Assembly (NCBI RefSeq): GCF_039822205.1
Contig: NZ_JBAGBW010000004.1
Span: 31,530-95,529, forward strand
From: Thermodesulfobium sp. 4217-1
GTDB taxonomy: Bacteria; Thermodesulfobiota; Thermodesulfobiia; Thermodesulfobiales; Thermodesulfobiaceae
Direction of reading: 5' to 3'
DNA length: 64,000 nucleotides
Below are positions 17,430 to 26,590 of the stretch, in pieces (positions within the stretch are counted from its first letter, which is position 1; the number at the start of each line of letters is the position of its first letter). Under the pieces are notes generated by a model. That model made no database searches. It was not told where the DNA came from and saw only the letters and a list, made by a program, of their open reading frames with translations. Both the position numbers and the translations under genes were made by a program.

Positions 17430-19152
17430 TTTATCAGCCATATTGCTAAAAATTAAAAATTTACTAAAAAATATAATTTATAAATTAAATAAGATTTATC
17501 TACTGACTTCTATTCCGTTGATTGTAATAGCGATTATTTTTTATTTTTATACCAGCATAAAATTTTCTGTAAATATGCCCTATTCAGACGATTATGATGC
17601 TATTTTAGACTTCATAAACAAATTTTATACTCATAACGACTTCGGATATAGACTATATCTGCTCTTTTCTCAATTTCACGAGCACAGAATTGTATTTGAC
17701 AGGATTATTACACTATTTTTTTTCAATATTATTGGCAAGATAGACTTTAAAATATTATCAATTGTAGGAAACTTTGGACTTCTCTTTATAATATTATTTT
17801 TGTTTATCTTTTTTAAGAAAAAATATAATTTGAAAATATCAGAGTTATTTCCAGTGGTCATAGCAATGCTTTGCTTTTCACAATGGGAGCTGATGTCGAA
17901 CTTTCCAATGGCATCTATTCAGCAATATTATGAGCTTCTTTTCTCGATCATATCCATCACAGCATTTACCTGTGAAGGGTATGGCTTTATGCTTGGGATA
18001 ATATTCTTCATAATAGCAGTCTTTACTGGCGGAGGCGGTCTATTCGTAGCACCTATCGTTCTTTTATATCTATTGTTAACAAAACAATATAAAAGATTTT
18101 CGATTTTTTTGATTGTATCTATCATAATTTTTTACATTTACTTTCCTCTTCTGCATTACATCTCGCCTCCGATAAAAGACACATTAATCTCTTGCTTAAA
18201 AAACCCCGCCTCACTATTGGGCTATATGTTGATTTTTATAGCATCAGCTGCCAAAAATTATGCCTTAGTGTTTATTATCGCAATTTTATTAATATTAAAC
18301 TATCTCTGGCTCTTGCGCAGAAAACTAAATAAAGAAAACCATGCCTTAATATTACTTATTAGTTTCATATTCTTGACATCTATGGTAGTAGGTCTAAATA
18401 GAATTTTTTTAGGATTTGATAGCGCAATGTTTTCAAGATATACAATGTATTCGCTTTTCTTATTTTCTCTATCTTATATATCACTTTTCTTAAACGCTAA
18501 AAGTAAAAATATCAGAAAATTTATAGCTCTTTCGGGCTTTATACTATCAATCGTTTTATATGTTGGCTGGATTCAAACAGCATACTCAGAGCTATCTGAC
18601 AAACAATATATGTTAAATAATTTTATGTCATACCCATATCAGGACAGAGCGTTTGAAAATATAAGGCTTGCCAAGAATCATGGATGGTTTACCCCACTGC
18701 AAAATGTTTATGATAAAACAAAGCAAGAATTTCACCTTGCGGAAAATATAAAACAGCTCAGAAAATATAGCTCACCGCCATTGATCGTGCTTACTTACTT
18801 TCATAAATATCCATTTCCCTTCGCAAACAAAAGTTTTCAATTAATAGTAAAAAGATATGAGAGCATAAATCTATATGGATGGGCGCTAGATCCTTTTGCA
18901 TTAAATACCGCATCATTTTTATATGCCGATATCGATGGCAAACTTTATCCATTGACTTATGGCTTCCCAAGGAAAGACGTCGTTAGACTTTTCAAAATTC
19001 CCCAGTTCAAATTTTCAGGATTTAATTCCAATGTCAGCATAAAAAACCTTCCAAACGGGAGCCATGAATTTAGTTTGATAGTGGTAAACCACAACGAAAG
19101 CGCATACTATCAAACAAATAAGCTAACTTTCTATAAAGAAAACGCAGATTAA
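17419..19152 (+). CDS. Polytopic membrane protein with C-terminal GWxxD beta domain
   Basis: The protein has 577 residues and about ten membrane helices. NMPYSDDYDAILDFINKF and LLFSQFHEHRIVFDR after TM1 match the protein at 5506-6771, as do PMASIQQYYELLF and the Gly-rich FTGGGGLF loop, so it is a paralog. It adds a soluble C-terminal domain of about 85 residues (LYGWALDPFALNTASF, DGKLYPLTYGFPRKDV, FSGFNSNVSIKNLPNGSH) that is also found at the end of the 10.2-kb polytopic protein. The Asp-rich loop suggests a GT-C-type sugar transferase facing outside. It overlaps the c-di-GMP gene by 11 bases, hinting that c-di-GMP signalling and a surface glycan are linked. The function is not established. 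Confidence 0.65.
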   Translation: MKNNLSAILLKIKNLLKNIIYKLNKIYLLTSIPLIVIAIIFYFYTSIKFSVNMPYSDDYDAILDFINKFYTHNDFGYRLYLLFSQFHEHRIVFDRIITLFFFNIIGKIDFKILSIVGNFGLLFIILFLFIFFKKKYNLKISELFPVVIAMLCFSQWELMSNFPMASIQQYYELLFSIISITAFTCEGYGFMLGIIFFIIAVFTGGGGLFVAPIVLLYLLLTKQYKRFSIFLIVSIIIFYIYFPLLHYISPPIKDTLISCLKNPASLLGYMLIFIASAAKNYALVFIIAILLILNYLWLLRRKLNKENHALILLISFIFLTSMVVGLNRIFLGFDSAMFSRYTMYSLFLFSLSYISLFLNAKSKNIRKFIALSGFILSIVLYVGWIQTAYSELSDKQYMLNNFMSYPYQDRAFENIRLAKNHGWFTPLQNVYDKTKQEFHLAENIKQLRKYSSPPLIVLTYFHKYPFPFANKSFQLIVKRYESINLYGWALDPFALNTASFLYADIDGKLYPLTYGFPRKDVVRLFKIPQFKFSGFNSNVSIKNLPNGSHEFSLIVVNHNESAYYQTNKLTFYKENAD

Positions 19153-19212
19153 ACCTGGTTTTTAAATTTCTAAAAATCTAAATTAACATTTAAAATAGCT
19201 TCAACCTTCAAA

Positions 19213-19279
19213 TTGACTAAAGCATATAAATAAGTATATAACTCAATTTAATTTGTCAGTTTTTCAATTAGGTTATAAT
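19213..19279 (+). promoter_or_regulatory. Candidate kdp promoters
   Basis: Two weak candidates lie ahead of kdpA. TTGACT at 19213-19218 is followed 17 bases later by ATATAA. TTGTCA at 19253-19258 is followed 15 bases later by TATAAT at 19274-19279. The second would give a leader of about 45 bases. I see no c-di-AMP (ydaO-type) riboswitch in this short region. Confidence 0.35.
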
Positions 19280-19330
19280 TAACTTTTAAGTAATAGTAAA
19301 TTTATATGTTTTCAGGAGGTGTTAATTAAT

Positions 19331-21019
19331 TTGTTTTTAGATATTTTGCAGTTTTTAATTTTCTTTGCGTTATTGACGTTGTGCGTAAAACCTCTTGGTT
19401 TGTACATGTCAAATATTTTTGAAGGTAGAAAAAACTTTCTTTCGAAAATCATCTCTCCAATAGAACTGCTTGTTTACAGATTGAGTTTCGTAGATCCAGA
19501 CAACCAGATGGAGTGGAAAGAGTATGCTATATCAATGCTGCTCTTTAACTTTCTGGGTTTTATGTTTCTTTTCTTGTTACTTCTAACACAGCAATTGCTG
19601 CCACTAAATCCTGAACACTTTCAAGGCTTTTCATTTGACATCGCCTTAAATAGTGCCATAAGCTTTATCACGAACACAAATTGGCAAGCTTATTCAGGAG
19701 AGTCATCTGTTAGTTATCTAACCCAGATGCTCGGCTTTGCAGTCCAAAATTTCCTTAGCGCTGCAACAGGCATCGCTATCCTTGTTGCGCTAATTCGAGG
19801 TTTTGCAAGAAGAGAATCAAAAGTTATTGGAAATTTTTGGGTTGACATAACAAGATCAACTTTTTACATTCTTTTGCCATTATCGATAATCTTTGCAGTT
19901 TTCTTGATAAGTCAAGGAGTTATCCAAAACTTTAAAGATTATCAATCAGTTCATCTAATTTCATCACAGATTATTCCGATGGGACCCGTAGCCTCACAAG
20001 AAGCAATCAAGTTTACAGGCACGAACGGAGGAGGTTTTTTCAACGCAAACTCTTCACATCCTTACGAAAATCCCAACCCTTTAACAAACTTTTTGGAAAC
20101 ATTTATGATGATTCTTATTCCTGCCTCGCTCACATACACATTTGGGAGGATGCAAAAAAACACCAAACAAGGTTGGGCAATTTATTTTACAATGCTTTTC
20201 TTGCTCATAACCTTTATGGGCATTCAATATTGGGCAAATATTTCTTCCAACCATATAGTTAGTCTTCTTGGAATTTCAGGACATTATCTGGAGGGACAAG
20301 AAATAAGATTTGGGGTTGCAGGCTCCACACTCTTTTCATCAATTACCACAGCAACTGGATGCGGAGCAGTTAATGCTATGCTCGATTCCCTTTTGCCTAT
20401 TGGATCGATGATTTCGATGATATTCATATTGTCAGGTGAGGCAATATTTGGAGGTGTTGGTTCAGGGTTGTACACAATGTTTGCATTCATAATAATTGCT
20501 GTCTTCGTGGCAGGCCTAATGATAGGCCGTACCCCTGAATTTCTAGGGAAGAAGATAGAAGTTAAGGAGATGTGGATGTCGATAATCATAGTACTAACTT
20601 CAGGCATCTTAATATTGATATTTACATCTATTGCGCTTACTACAAAGGAAGGATTGAGTTCTATATTAAATCCTGGTCCCCACGGATTATCCGAAATACT
20701 ATATGCTTATGCGTCTACTGCAAATAATAACGGAAGCGCCCTTGCTGGTTTAAATGCGAACACATTATTTTATAATATTACGACTTCTATAACTATGTTA
20801 ATTGGTCGCTATGTGCCTGCGGTAGCAGTTATTTATATGGCAGGCTCTCTTGCAGGGAAAAAATACATTCCTCCTAGTGTCGGAACTCTTCCTACTGACC
20901 GCGTTCCCTTTATCATATGGCTTATGTTGATAATAATTATTGTAGGAGCTTTAACCTTCTTTTCAGCATTAGCATTGGGACCATTTCTTGAAAATATTCT
21001 TATGCAGAGAGGCTTTTAA
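19331..21019 (+). CDS. kdpA: Potassium-transporting ATPase subunit KdpA
   Basis: KdpA is the K+-binding, channel-like subunit of the KdpFABC pump. [21 protein letters not shown] is the first-selectivity-filter region, and [16 protein letters not shown] and [13 protein letters not shown] are the later filter loops. About ten membrane helices and a length of 562 residues match the family. A GTG at 19319 could extend the frame, but it lies inside the ribosome-binding site AGGAGGTG (19314-19321); the TTG at 19331 is correctly spaced, so I choose it. kdpB starts at the very next base after its stop. No kdpF is seen upstream. Confidence 0.93.
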   Translation: MFLDILQFLIFFALLTLCVKPLGLYMSNIFEGRKNFLSKIISPIELLVYRLSFVDPDNQMEWKEYAISMLLFNFLGFMFLFLLLLTQQLLPLNPEHFQGFSFDIALNSAISFITNTNWQAYSGESSVSYLTQMLGFAVQNFLSAATGIAILVALIRGFARRESKVIGNFWVDITRSTFYILLPLSIIFAVFLISQGVIQNFKDYQSVHLISSQIIPMGPVASQEAIKFTGTNGGGFFNANSSHPYENPNPLTNFLETFMMILIPASLTYTFGRMQKNTKQGWAIYFTMLFLLITFMGIQYWANISSNHIVSLLGISGHYLEGQEIRFGVAGSTLFSSITTATGCGAVNAMLDSLLPIGSMISMIFILSGEAIFGGVGSGLYTMFAFIIIAVFVAGLMIGRTPEFLGKKIEVKEMWMSIIIVLTSGILILIFTSIALTTKEGLSSILNPGPHGLSEILYAYASTANNNGSALAGLNANTLFYNITTSITMLIGRYVPAVAVIYMAGSLAGKKYIPPSVGTLPTDRVPFIIWLMLIIIIVGALTFFSALALGPFLENILMQRGF

Positions 21020-23077
21020 ATGAGCGCAAAAAAATCAGATCTCTACAGTGTTGAAATATTTAAAACTTCTTTAATTAATTCCTTAAAAAAGTTAAACCCG
21101 AAAGAATTGATTTCGAATCCCGTTATGCTATCAGTAGAAATTGGCAGCATACTCACCACACTTGAGTTCGTGCGCCAAATCATTTTTGGGAGCAGTATAC
21201 CTATTTGGTTTACAGGATGGGTCTCAATATGGCTTTGGTTTACAGTATTTTTTTCAAATTTCGCTGAAGCATTTTCCGAAAGCAGAGGAAAGGCAAGAGC
21301 TGAATCTTTAAAAAAATCGAAAACACAAATAATGGCAAAAAAAATCGAGAAGGCTTCATTTGATAGTAAATTCGAGGTCATTCCCTCTACACAATTAAAA
21401 AAGGGAGATATCATAGTTGTAGAACAAGATGACTTGATACCTGGTGATGGAGAGGTAATATCAGGCGCTGCCCTGGTAAACGAGTCAGCAGTAACAGGTG
21501 AATCTGCGCCAGTTGTAAGAGAAGCAGGAGGAGACAGGAGTGCTGTAACTGGGGGTACTTTAGTAATTTCAAATAATATTATAGTAAAAATAACATCCAA
21601 TCCTGGAGAAACCTTTTTAGATAGGATGATCTCGATGGTAGAAGGCGCAAAACGCCGTAAAACGCCGAATGAGGTCGCACTCGAAGTTTTATTAATAGCT
21701 CTTACATTAGTTTTTATATTTGTAGTAATCAACCTAAAAGCGCTTTCAATCTATAGCATCAATTCTTCAGGACATGGCTCACCTATATCGCTTGTAATCC
21801 TTGTAGCTCTGTTTGTTTGCCTTGCCCCCACCACTATTGCCGCACTTCTTCCAGCAATAGGCATCGCAGGAATAGATAGGCTTTTCAGAAAAAATGTAGT
21901 TGCATTATCTGGAAAGGCAGTAGAGGCAGCAGGAGATGTGAACGTGCTGCTACTGGATAAGACGGGCACCATTACGCTTGGGAACAGACAAGCCGTTGAA
22001 TTTATACCAGCTGGAAGTCACACTAAAGAAGAATGCGCTCAAATAGCCTTGATGTCATCTTTGACAGACGAGACGCCAGAAGGCAGAAGTATAGTTGTAT
22101 TAGCCAAAGAGAAATACAACCTACGCTTCCATGAATTGCCTGCCAATACAGAAACAATACCCTTTAGCGCCAAAACTAGAATGAGTGGAGTAAACATCGA
22201 TTCTCATAAATATCGAAAAGGTTCCGCTGACGCTATCAGCGAATACATATCCCAAATAGGCGGAAAGATTCCTGAAAATTTGGAAAAAATTGTTATGGAA
22301 ATTTCAAAGTTAGGCGGCACACCTCTAGTAGTTGCCTATGACAATGATATTGTAGGAGTTATAAATCTAAAAGATATACTAAAAACTGGCATAAATGAAA
22401 GATTTGGACAACTTCGCAAAATGGGAATAAAAACTGTAATGATCACAGGAGACAACCCTCTCACAGCAGCTACCATAGCAGCAGAAGCAGGGGTAGATGA
22501 CTTCTTAGCCCAGGCAAAACCAGAAGACAAGCTCAGACTTGTAAAAGAATATCAGCAGCAAGGTTTGATGGTCGCTATGACAGGAGATGGCACAAATGAT
22601 GCGCCAGCTCTCGCTCAAGCTGACGTGGCAGTGGCTATGAATACAGGCACACAAGCTGCCAGAGAAGCTGCCAATGTTATAGACTTAGATTCTAATCCTA
22701 CAAAACTTTTGGACATAGTGGATATTGGCAAACAGCTTCTTATGACTCGAGGTGCTCTTACAACGTTCAGCATATCAAATGATATAGCAAAATATTTTGT
22801 AATAATTCCTGCGGCTGTAATATCTATTTACCCTCAGTTGAACACCCTAAATATAATGCAATTAGCTAATCCATTTTTAGCGATTTTATCAGCAGTAATT
22901 TTTAATGCAATTGTAATACCTTTGCTTACCCCTTTAGCTCTTAGAGGTGTTTGGTATAGGCCTATGAAAGCAGAGAACCTGCTTATATACAATCTTCTTA
23001 TTTACGGTGGTGGCGGGTTGATTGCACCCTTTATTGGCATTAAGTTAATATACTTAGTTTTAAGCATATTTATTTAA
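21020..23077 (+). CDS. kdpB: Potassium-transporting P-type ATPase subunit KdpB
   Basis: The protein has 685 residues. VTGESAPVV in the actuator domain, DKTGT at 313-317 with the phosphorylated Asp313, [22 protein letters not shown] in the hinge, and seven hydrophobic segments define a P-type ATPase. [16 protein letters not shown] is the KdpB M5 segment that couples to KdpA. It hydrolyses ATP to drive K+ uptake at very low external potassium. ATG follows the kdpA stop directly, so translation is coupled. kdpC follows after 11 bases. Confidence 0.95.
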   Translation: MSAKKSDLYSVEIFKTSLINSLKKLNPKELISNPVMLSVEIGSILTTLEFVRQIIFGSSIPIWFTGWVSIWLWFTVFFSNFAEAFSESRGKARAESLKKSKTQIMAKKIEKASFDSKFEVIPSTQLKKGDIIVVEQDDLIPGDGEVISGAALVNESAVTGESAPVVREAGGDRSAVTGGTLVISNNIIVKITSNPGETFLDRMISMVEGAKRRKTPNEVALEVLLIALTLVFIFVVINLKALSIYSINSSGHGSPISLVILVALFVCLAPTTIAALLPAIGIAGIDRLFRKNVVALSGKAVEAAGDVNVLLLDKTGTITLGNRQAVEFIPAGSHTKEECAQIALMSSLTDETPEGRSIVVLAKEKYNLRFHELPANTETIPFSAKTRMSGVNIDSHKYRKGSADAISEYISQIGGKIPENLEKIVMEISKLGGTPLVVAYDNDIVGVINLKDILKTGINERFGQLRKMGIKTVMITGDNPLTAATIAAEAGVDDFLAQAKPEDKLRLVKEYQQQGLMVAMTGDGTNDAPALAQADVAVAMNTGTQAAREAANVIDLDSNPTKLLDIVDIGKQLLMTRGALTTFSISNDIAKYFVIIPAAVISIYPQLNTLNIMQLANPFLAILSAVIFNAIVIPLLTPLALRGVWYRPMKAENLLIYNLLIYGGGGLIAPFIGIKLIYLVLSIFI

Positions 23078-23088
23078 GTGAGGTAGAA

Positions 23089-23670
23089 ATGAAAAATTTA
23101 AAAAGCTGTATAATAATTTTTATAATTTTAACCTTTACTACAGGAATAGTTTATCCTCTATTAATCACTGCCATTGGACAAATATTTTTTCCATGGCAAG
23201 CTAACGGCAGCCTTATATATCAAAACAAGGTTGCAGTGGGCTCAGCCTTAATCGGTCAATCGTTTAGCACAAGACCTGATTTATTTTGGTCAAGACCTTC
23301 AGGAACGCCTGATCGTCCATATAACGCAACCTCTAGTGGCGGTTCAAATTTAGGCCCTACAAATCCAAAACTTATTTCAGAAATAGAAAATAGGATTGAA
23401 TTTTTAAAGAAAAATGGGATAGAATTGCCTATTCCTTCTGACCTGGTTATGGGTTCTGGCAGCGGACTAGATCCAGACATCACACCAGAATCAGCCATGG
23501 TTCAGATTCCAAGAATCTCAAAGATTACCAACATACCAGAAGACACTTTAAAAGAGCTTGTTATAAATAACACTGAGCCAAAAGACTTTGGACTTCTTGG
23601 AGCTAATAGAGTAAACGTTCTTAAATTAAATTTAAAACTTTTAGAGATAGAGAAACAATATGCCAGATGA
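23089..23670 (+). CDS. kdpC: Potassium-transporting ATPase subunit KdpC
   Basis: The protein has 193 residues with one N-terminal membrane helix (IIIFIILTFTTGIVYPLLI). The periplasmic domain carries GSALIGQSF, FWSRPSGTPDRPYNATSSGG SNLGPTNP and GSGLDPDITPESAMVQIPRI, all hallmarks of KdpC. It stabilises the KdpAB complex and raises ATP affinity. The end overlaps the kdpD-like gene by 11 bases. The ribosome-binding site GAGGT precedes ATG by 7 bases. Confidence 0.95.
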   Translation: MKNLKSCIIIFIILTFTTGIVYPLLITAIGQIFFPWQANGSLIYQNKVAVGSALIGQSFSTRPDLFWSRPSGTPDRPYNATSSGGSNLGPTNPKLISEIENRIEFLKKNGIELPIPSDLVMGSGSGLDPDITPESAMVQIPRISKITNIPEDTLKELVINNTEPKDFGLLGANRVNVLKLNLKLLEIEKQYAR

Positions 23671-25594
23671 AGAACTAAAAAGACCATCTCCAGAAGAAAT
23701 GCTTCAACTCGCAATAAGCGAGGAAAAAGCTAAAAGAGGCCAGCTTACAATTTATCTGGGATATGCCCCTGGAGTTGGAAAAACCTATTCAATGCTCAGC
23801 GATGCACATCTTAGAAAAAATGAAGGCATTGATATCGTAGTTGGTTACGCAGAAACTCACAATCGTCCAGAAACACAAGCACTACTTGATGGTTTAGAGA
23901 TCATACCTACATTGAGAGTAGAATATAAGGGCTTAAAGTTAAAAGAGGTAGATTTTGAAAAAATACTAAAAAGAAATCCACAAATAGTAATTATAGATGA
24001 ACTTGCCCATACCAATCCCCCCAGCTTCCCTAATTCCAAAAGATATCAAGACATAGTGGAGTTGCTAAATGCTGGGATAGACGTTTATACCGCAGTCAAC
24101 GTCCAACACATTGAAAGCTTTAAAGATATCGTCTTGCAAATTTCAAAAATTTCTATAAAAGAAACAGTACCAGATAATTTTTTTCAAGAAGCGGCTGAAA
24201 TAAAACTGGTAGACCTCACGCCCGAAGAGCTTATAAAAAGGCTCAAAGAAGGCAAGATATATGTTGAAAACATGGCTAAGAATGCTATAGACCAATATTT
24301 TAAAGCGGGAAATCTACTAGCTTTAAGACAAATTACATTAAGGGTTGTAGCCGACAGCGTAGATGACAAAATGCGCCTATATATGATGCGGCATGCAGTA
24401 GCAGGTCCATGGTCTATAAAGAAAAAAGTCCTTGTGGGAGTTTTTGCAAGTCCGTATGCAAAACAGCTTGTAAGAGCGACATATAGATTTGCCAGTGAAA
24501 TAGACGCTCAATGGATAGCACTTCATGTAGAAACACAAAAAAATAAATCTTTCACAGAAGAAGAGATGAAATGGCTTAATGGAGCTCTTGATTTGGTTAG
24601 AACCCTCGGCGGCCAAATTGTTTGGCTAAAGGGCGATGATACCGCCAAAGAGATGATCGATTATGCCAAGGGCCATAACGTTACCAAGATTGTTATAGGT
24701 AAACCAAAAAAATTTAATATGATTTTACGCAGCATACCGGAAAAGCTCATCACAAAGACAAAGAATATAGATATATACATGCTTGATCTAAAGGAAGAAT
24801 CAGCCAATCTTAAAAAGAAAAAATTCAAGCTTATCTACCCAGGCCAATACGCAATAGGAATATTTAATATTTTTGTTGTGTCAATTTTAGCTTATATTCT
24901 AAGAGGATATTTAAATCATACCAATATGATATCCCTATTTTTATTAGCTCTAATTTTAAACGCATTTTTCCTCCAGATATTGCCAACGCTGTTGTCTACT
25001 CTTTTAAGCCTGCTAATTTTTGATTTTTTCTTTACACCGCCGTATTTCAGCTTTGCAATATCAGATTTAAACTATTTTTTTTCCTTCATGGTTTATTCTA
25101 TTGCTGTTGCCACCATCAGCATGTTAGCCTCGAAGCTTAAAAATAAAGTTGAAACTCTTAAAGAGAGCCAGAAAAGAGAGATAGGATTATATGAATTGAG
25201 TTCAGACCTGGTAATGGCAAGAAATATAAATCACGTTTTATCTTTAACTATAAATCACATAAAAAAATTATTTTTATGTGAAACAGCTATATTCATTAAA
25301 GAAGAAGAAAAAATTAAATTAGGTGCGAAAACTGATAAATTTGAAATAAGTCAAGAAATAAAAGGAATAATCTCATGGTGTTTTGTAAACAAAAAATCTG
25401 CAGGATTTGGAACCGATACCTTCTCGAACACAAAAGCATTATATTTGCCTATGCTCACTGCAAAAGATATTTATGGAATAATAGCAGTAAACATCACAGA
25501 TGTTAAAAATTTAAAAATTGATGACAGAATAGCACTTGATGCTATCACCCACCTTAGCGCTATGGCGCTGGAAAGAATATCCAATTTAGCTTAA
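23660..25594 (+). CDS. kdpD: KdpD-like sensor lacking the histidine kinase domains
   Basis: The protein has 644 residues. The N-terminal KdpD domain has Walker A GYAPGVGKT (34-42) and Walker B IIDELAHTN (111-119). A universal-stress-protein-like domain follows (about 255-375), then four membrane helices of the DUF4118 type (about 400-500), a linker helix and a GAF domain (about 520-640). It then stops. The HisKA and HATPase_c modules of normal KdpD (about 900 residues) are absent, and the next gene is on the opposite strand, so no transmitter and no KdpE are encoded nearby. Truncated KdpD proteins are known in some bacteria. It may sense K+ or turgor and act through another partner. Confidence 0.85.
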   Translation: MPDEELKRPSPEEMLQLAISEEKAKRGQLTIYLGYAPGVGKTYSMLSDAHLRKNEGIDIVVGYAETHNRPETQALLDGLEIIPTLRVEYKGLKLKEVDFEKILKRNPQIVIIDELAHTNPPSFPNSKRYQDIVELLNAGIDVYTAVNVQHIESFKDIVLQISKISIKETVPDNFFQEAAEIKLVDLTPEELIKRLKEGKIYVENMAKNAIDQYFKAGNLLALRQITLRVVADSVDDKMRLYMMRHAVAGPWSIKKKVLVGVFASPYAKQLVRATYRFASEIDAQWIALHVETQKNKSFTEEEMKWLNGALDLVRTLGGQIVWLKGDDTAKEMIDYAKGHNVTKIVIGKPKKFNMILRSIPEKLITKTKNIDIYMLDLKEESANLKKKKFKLIYPGQYAIGIFNIFVVSILAYILRGYLNHTNMISLFLLALILNAFFLQILPTLLSTLLSLLIFDFFFTPPYFSFAISDLNYFFSFMVYSIAVATISMLASKLKNKVETLKESQKREIGLYELSSDLVMARNINHVLSLTINHIKKLFLCETAIFIKEEEKIKLGAKTDKFEISQEIKGIISWCFVNKKSAGFGTDTFSNTKALYLPMLTAKDIYGIIAVNITDVKNLKIDDRIALDAITHLSAMALERISNLA

Positions 25595-25614
25595 TTTTAA
25601 ATAGAATTTATTTG

Positions 25615-26469
25615 CTAAGTTAAAAGTTTATTAACATCGAAAAATCTTCGTAGCTGAAGCTCTTCCACAGAAACCTTGCCTTTGATAACCTTTACATGAA
25701 GTATGTTGTAAGAAGGATCTCCAAAATTCAAAGGGAAGATCTTGCCGCCTGCACCTCCAGAAATATAATAATTTATTCCGCCAATGACCTTGTGGTCGTA
25801 AAGATGAATGTGCCCCTGAAAAACCGAGTCTACCTGATGTGCAGATATTATATTTATCGCCTCTTTATCGCCTTTGTCATATGAGTGTATCCACCAATCA
25901 CCATAAGATGGCGGCTCATGCATGGCCACGAATAGAATCTTGCGATCGTCAGAGAGCTCTTTATCCAAAAATTGCAGCTGATTTTCTTTCAATATACCCT
26001 CAGAATTATCCATACATACCAGTTTCAAGTTCAATCTATCCACACCAAGCGTATAATTCAGAGGTCCCATATAATTTTCATACAAAGCCTTGGTAGAATT
26101 TCTTACCTCATGATTTCCAATTATTGGAAAAATAGGAATATCGCCGAGCATATTGCACATGTTTAGAAAATCTTTGTATTCGAATTCGTAACCATCGTTT
26201 GTCATATCGCCTGTAAAAAGCACAAACAACGGATCATAAGATCTTGCAAGCTCAAATGCCCTTTTTAAAACTCTATCATTCCTATGGCTATCCCCCATCA
26301 CTATAAAAGAAAAGTAATCATCACTAAAGAATTTAATCTTATTGTTAAGAAGTTCCAGAGACCTCAAATAAAGAGTGTCTTCCTGAGCAAAAAGCTTGGT
26401 AGGAAATTCAAGCAAAGATACAGATGCAAACAGACCAAAAGTTAATTTAACGAAATCTCTTCTATTCAT
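25615..26469 (-). CDS. Tat-exported metallophosphoesterase
   Basis: The protein has 284 residues. The start MNRRDFVKLTFGLFASVSLL is a twin-arginine signal with a hydrophobic core, ending near FAQ, so the folded enzyme is probably exported or anchored. The calcineurin-like metal site is complete: MGDSH (57-61 region), FTGDMTND, IIGNHEV, AMHEPPS and FQGHIHLYD. It would hydrolyse a phosphomonoester or diester with two metal ions; the substrate is unknown. It converges with the kdp operon. No ribosome-binding site precedes ATG, and a TATAAT (reverse of 26476-26481) lies only 6 bases upstream, so the mRNA may be leaderless. Confidence 0.82.
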   Translation of the reverse strand: MNRRDFVKLTFGLFASVSLLEFPTKLFAQEDTLYLRSLELLNNKIKFFSDDYFSFIVMGDSHRNDRVLKRAFELARSYDPLFVLFTGDMTNDGYEFEYKDFLNMCNMLGDIPIFPIIGNHEVRNSTKALYENYMGPLNYTLGVDRLNLKLVCMDNSEGILKENQLQFLDKELSDDRKILFVAMHEPPSYGDWWIHSYDKGDKEAINIISAHQVDSVFQGHIHLYDHKVIGGINYYISGGAGGKIFPLNFGDPSYNILHVKVIKGKVSVEELQLRRFFDVNKLLT

Positions 26470-26539
26470 GAAATTATTATACTATCTAAAAATTATATTT
26501 TGTTTAAAAAAATACGCTTTGAAATTATAAACAAAATAT

Positions 26540-26568
26540 TTAACATTAAAACAAAAAATTGGTATAAA
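26540..26568 (+). promoter_or_regulatory. Sigma70-type promoter of the DHA2 exporter
   Basis: TTAACA (26540-26545), a 17-base spacer, and an extended -10 TGGTATAAA (26560-26568) form a strong promoter match, about 15 bases before the ribosome-binding site AGAGGTG. Confidence 0.65.
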
Positions 26569-26590
26569 ATATTTAAAAGAGGTGATAAAG

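Noticed and set aside
19153-19318. A c-di-AMP riboswitch ahead of kdpA
   Set aside because: The region is only about 165 bases, very AT-rich, and shows none of the conserved helices by eye.
21043-21732. A 229-residue minus-strand frame inside kdpB
   Set aside because: It lies fully antisense to an intact kdpB with all ATPase motifs, and has no recognisable domain or ribosome-binding site.
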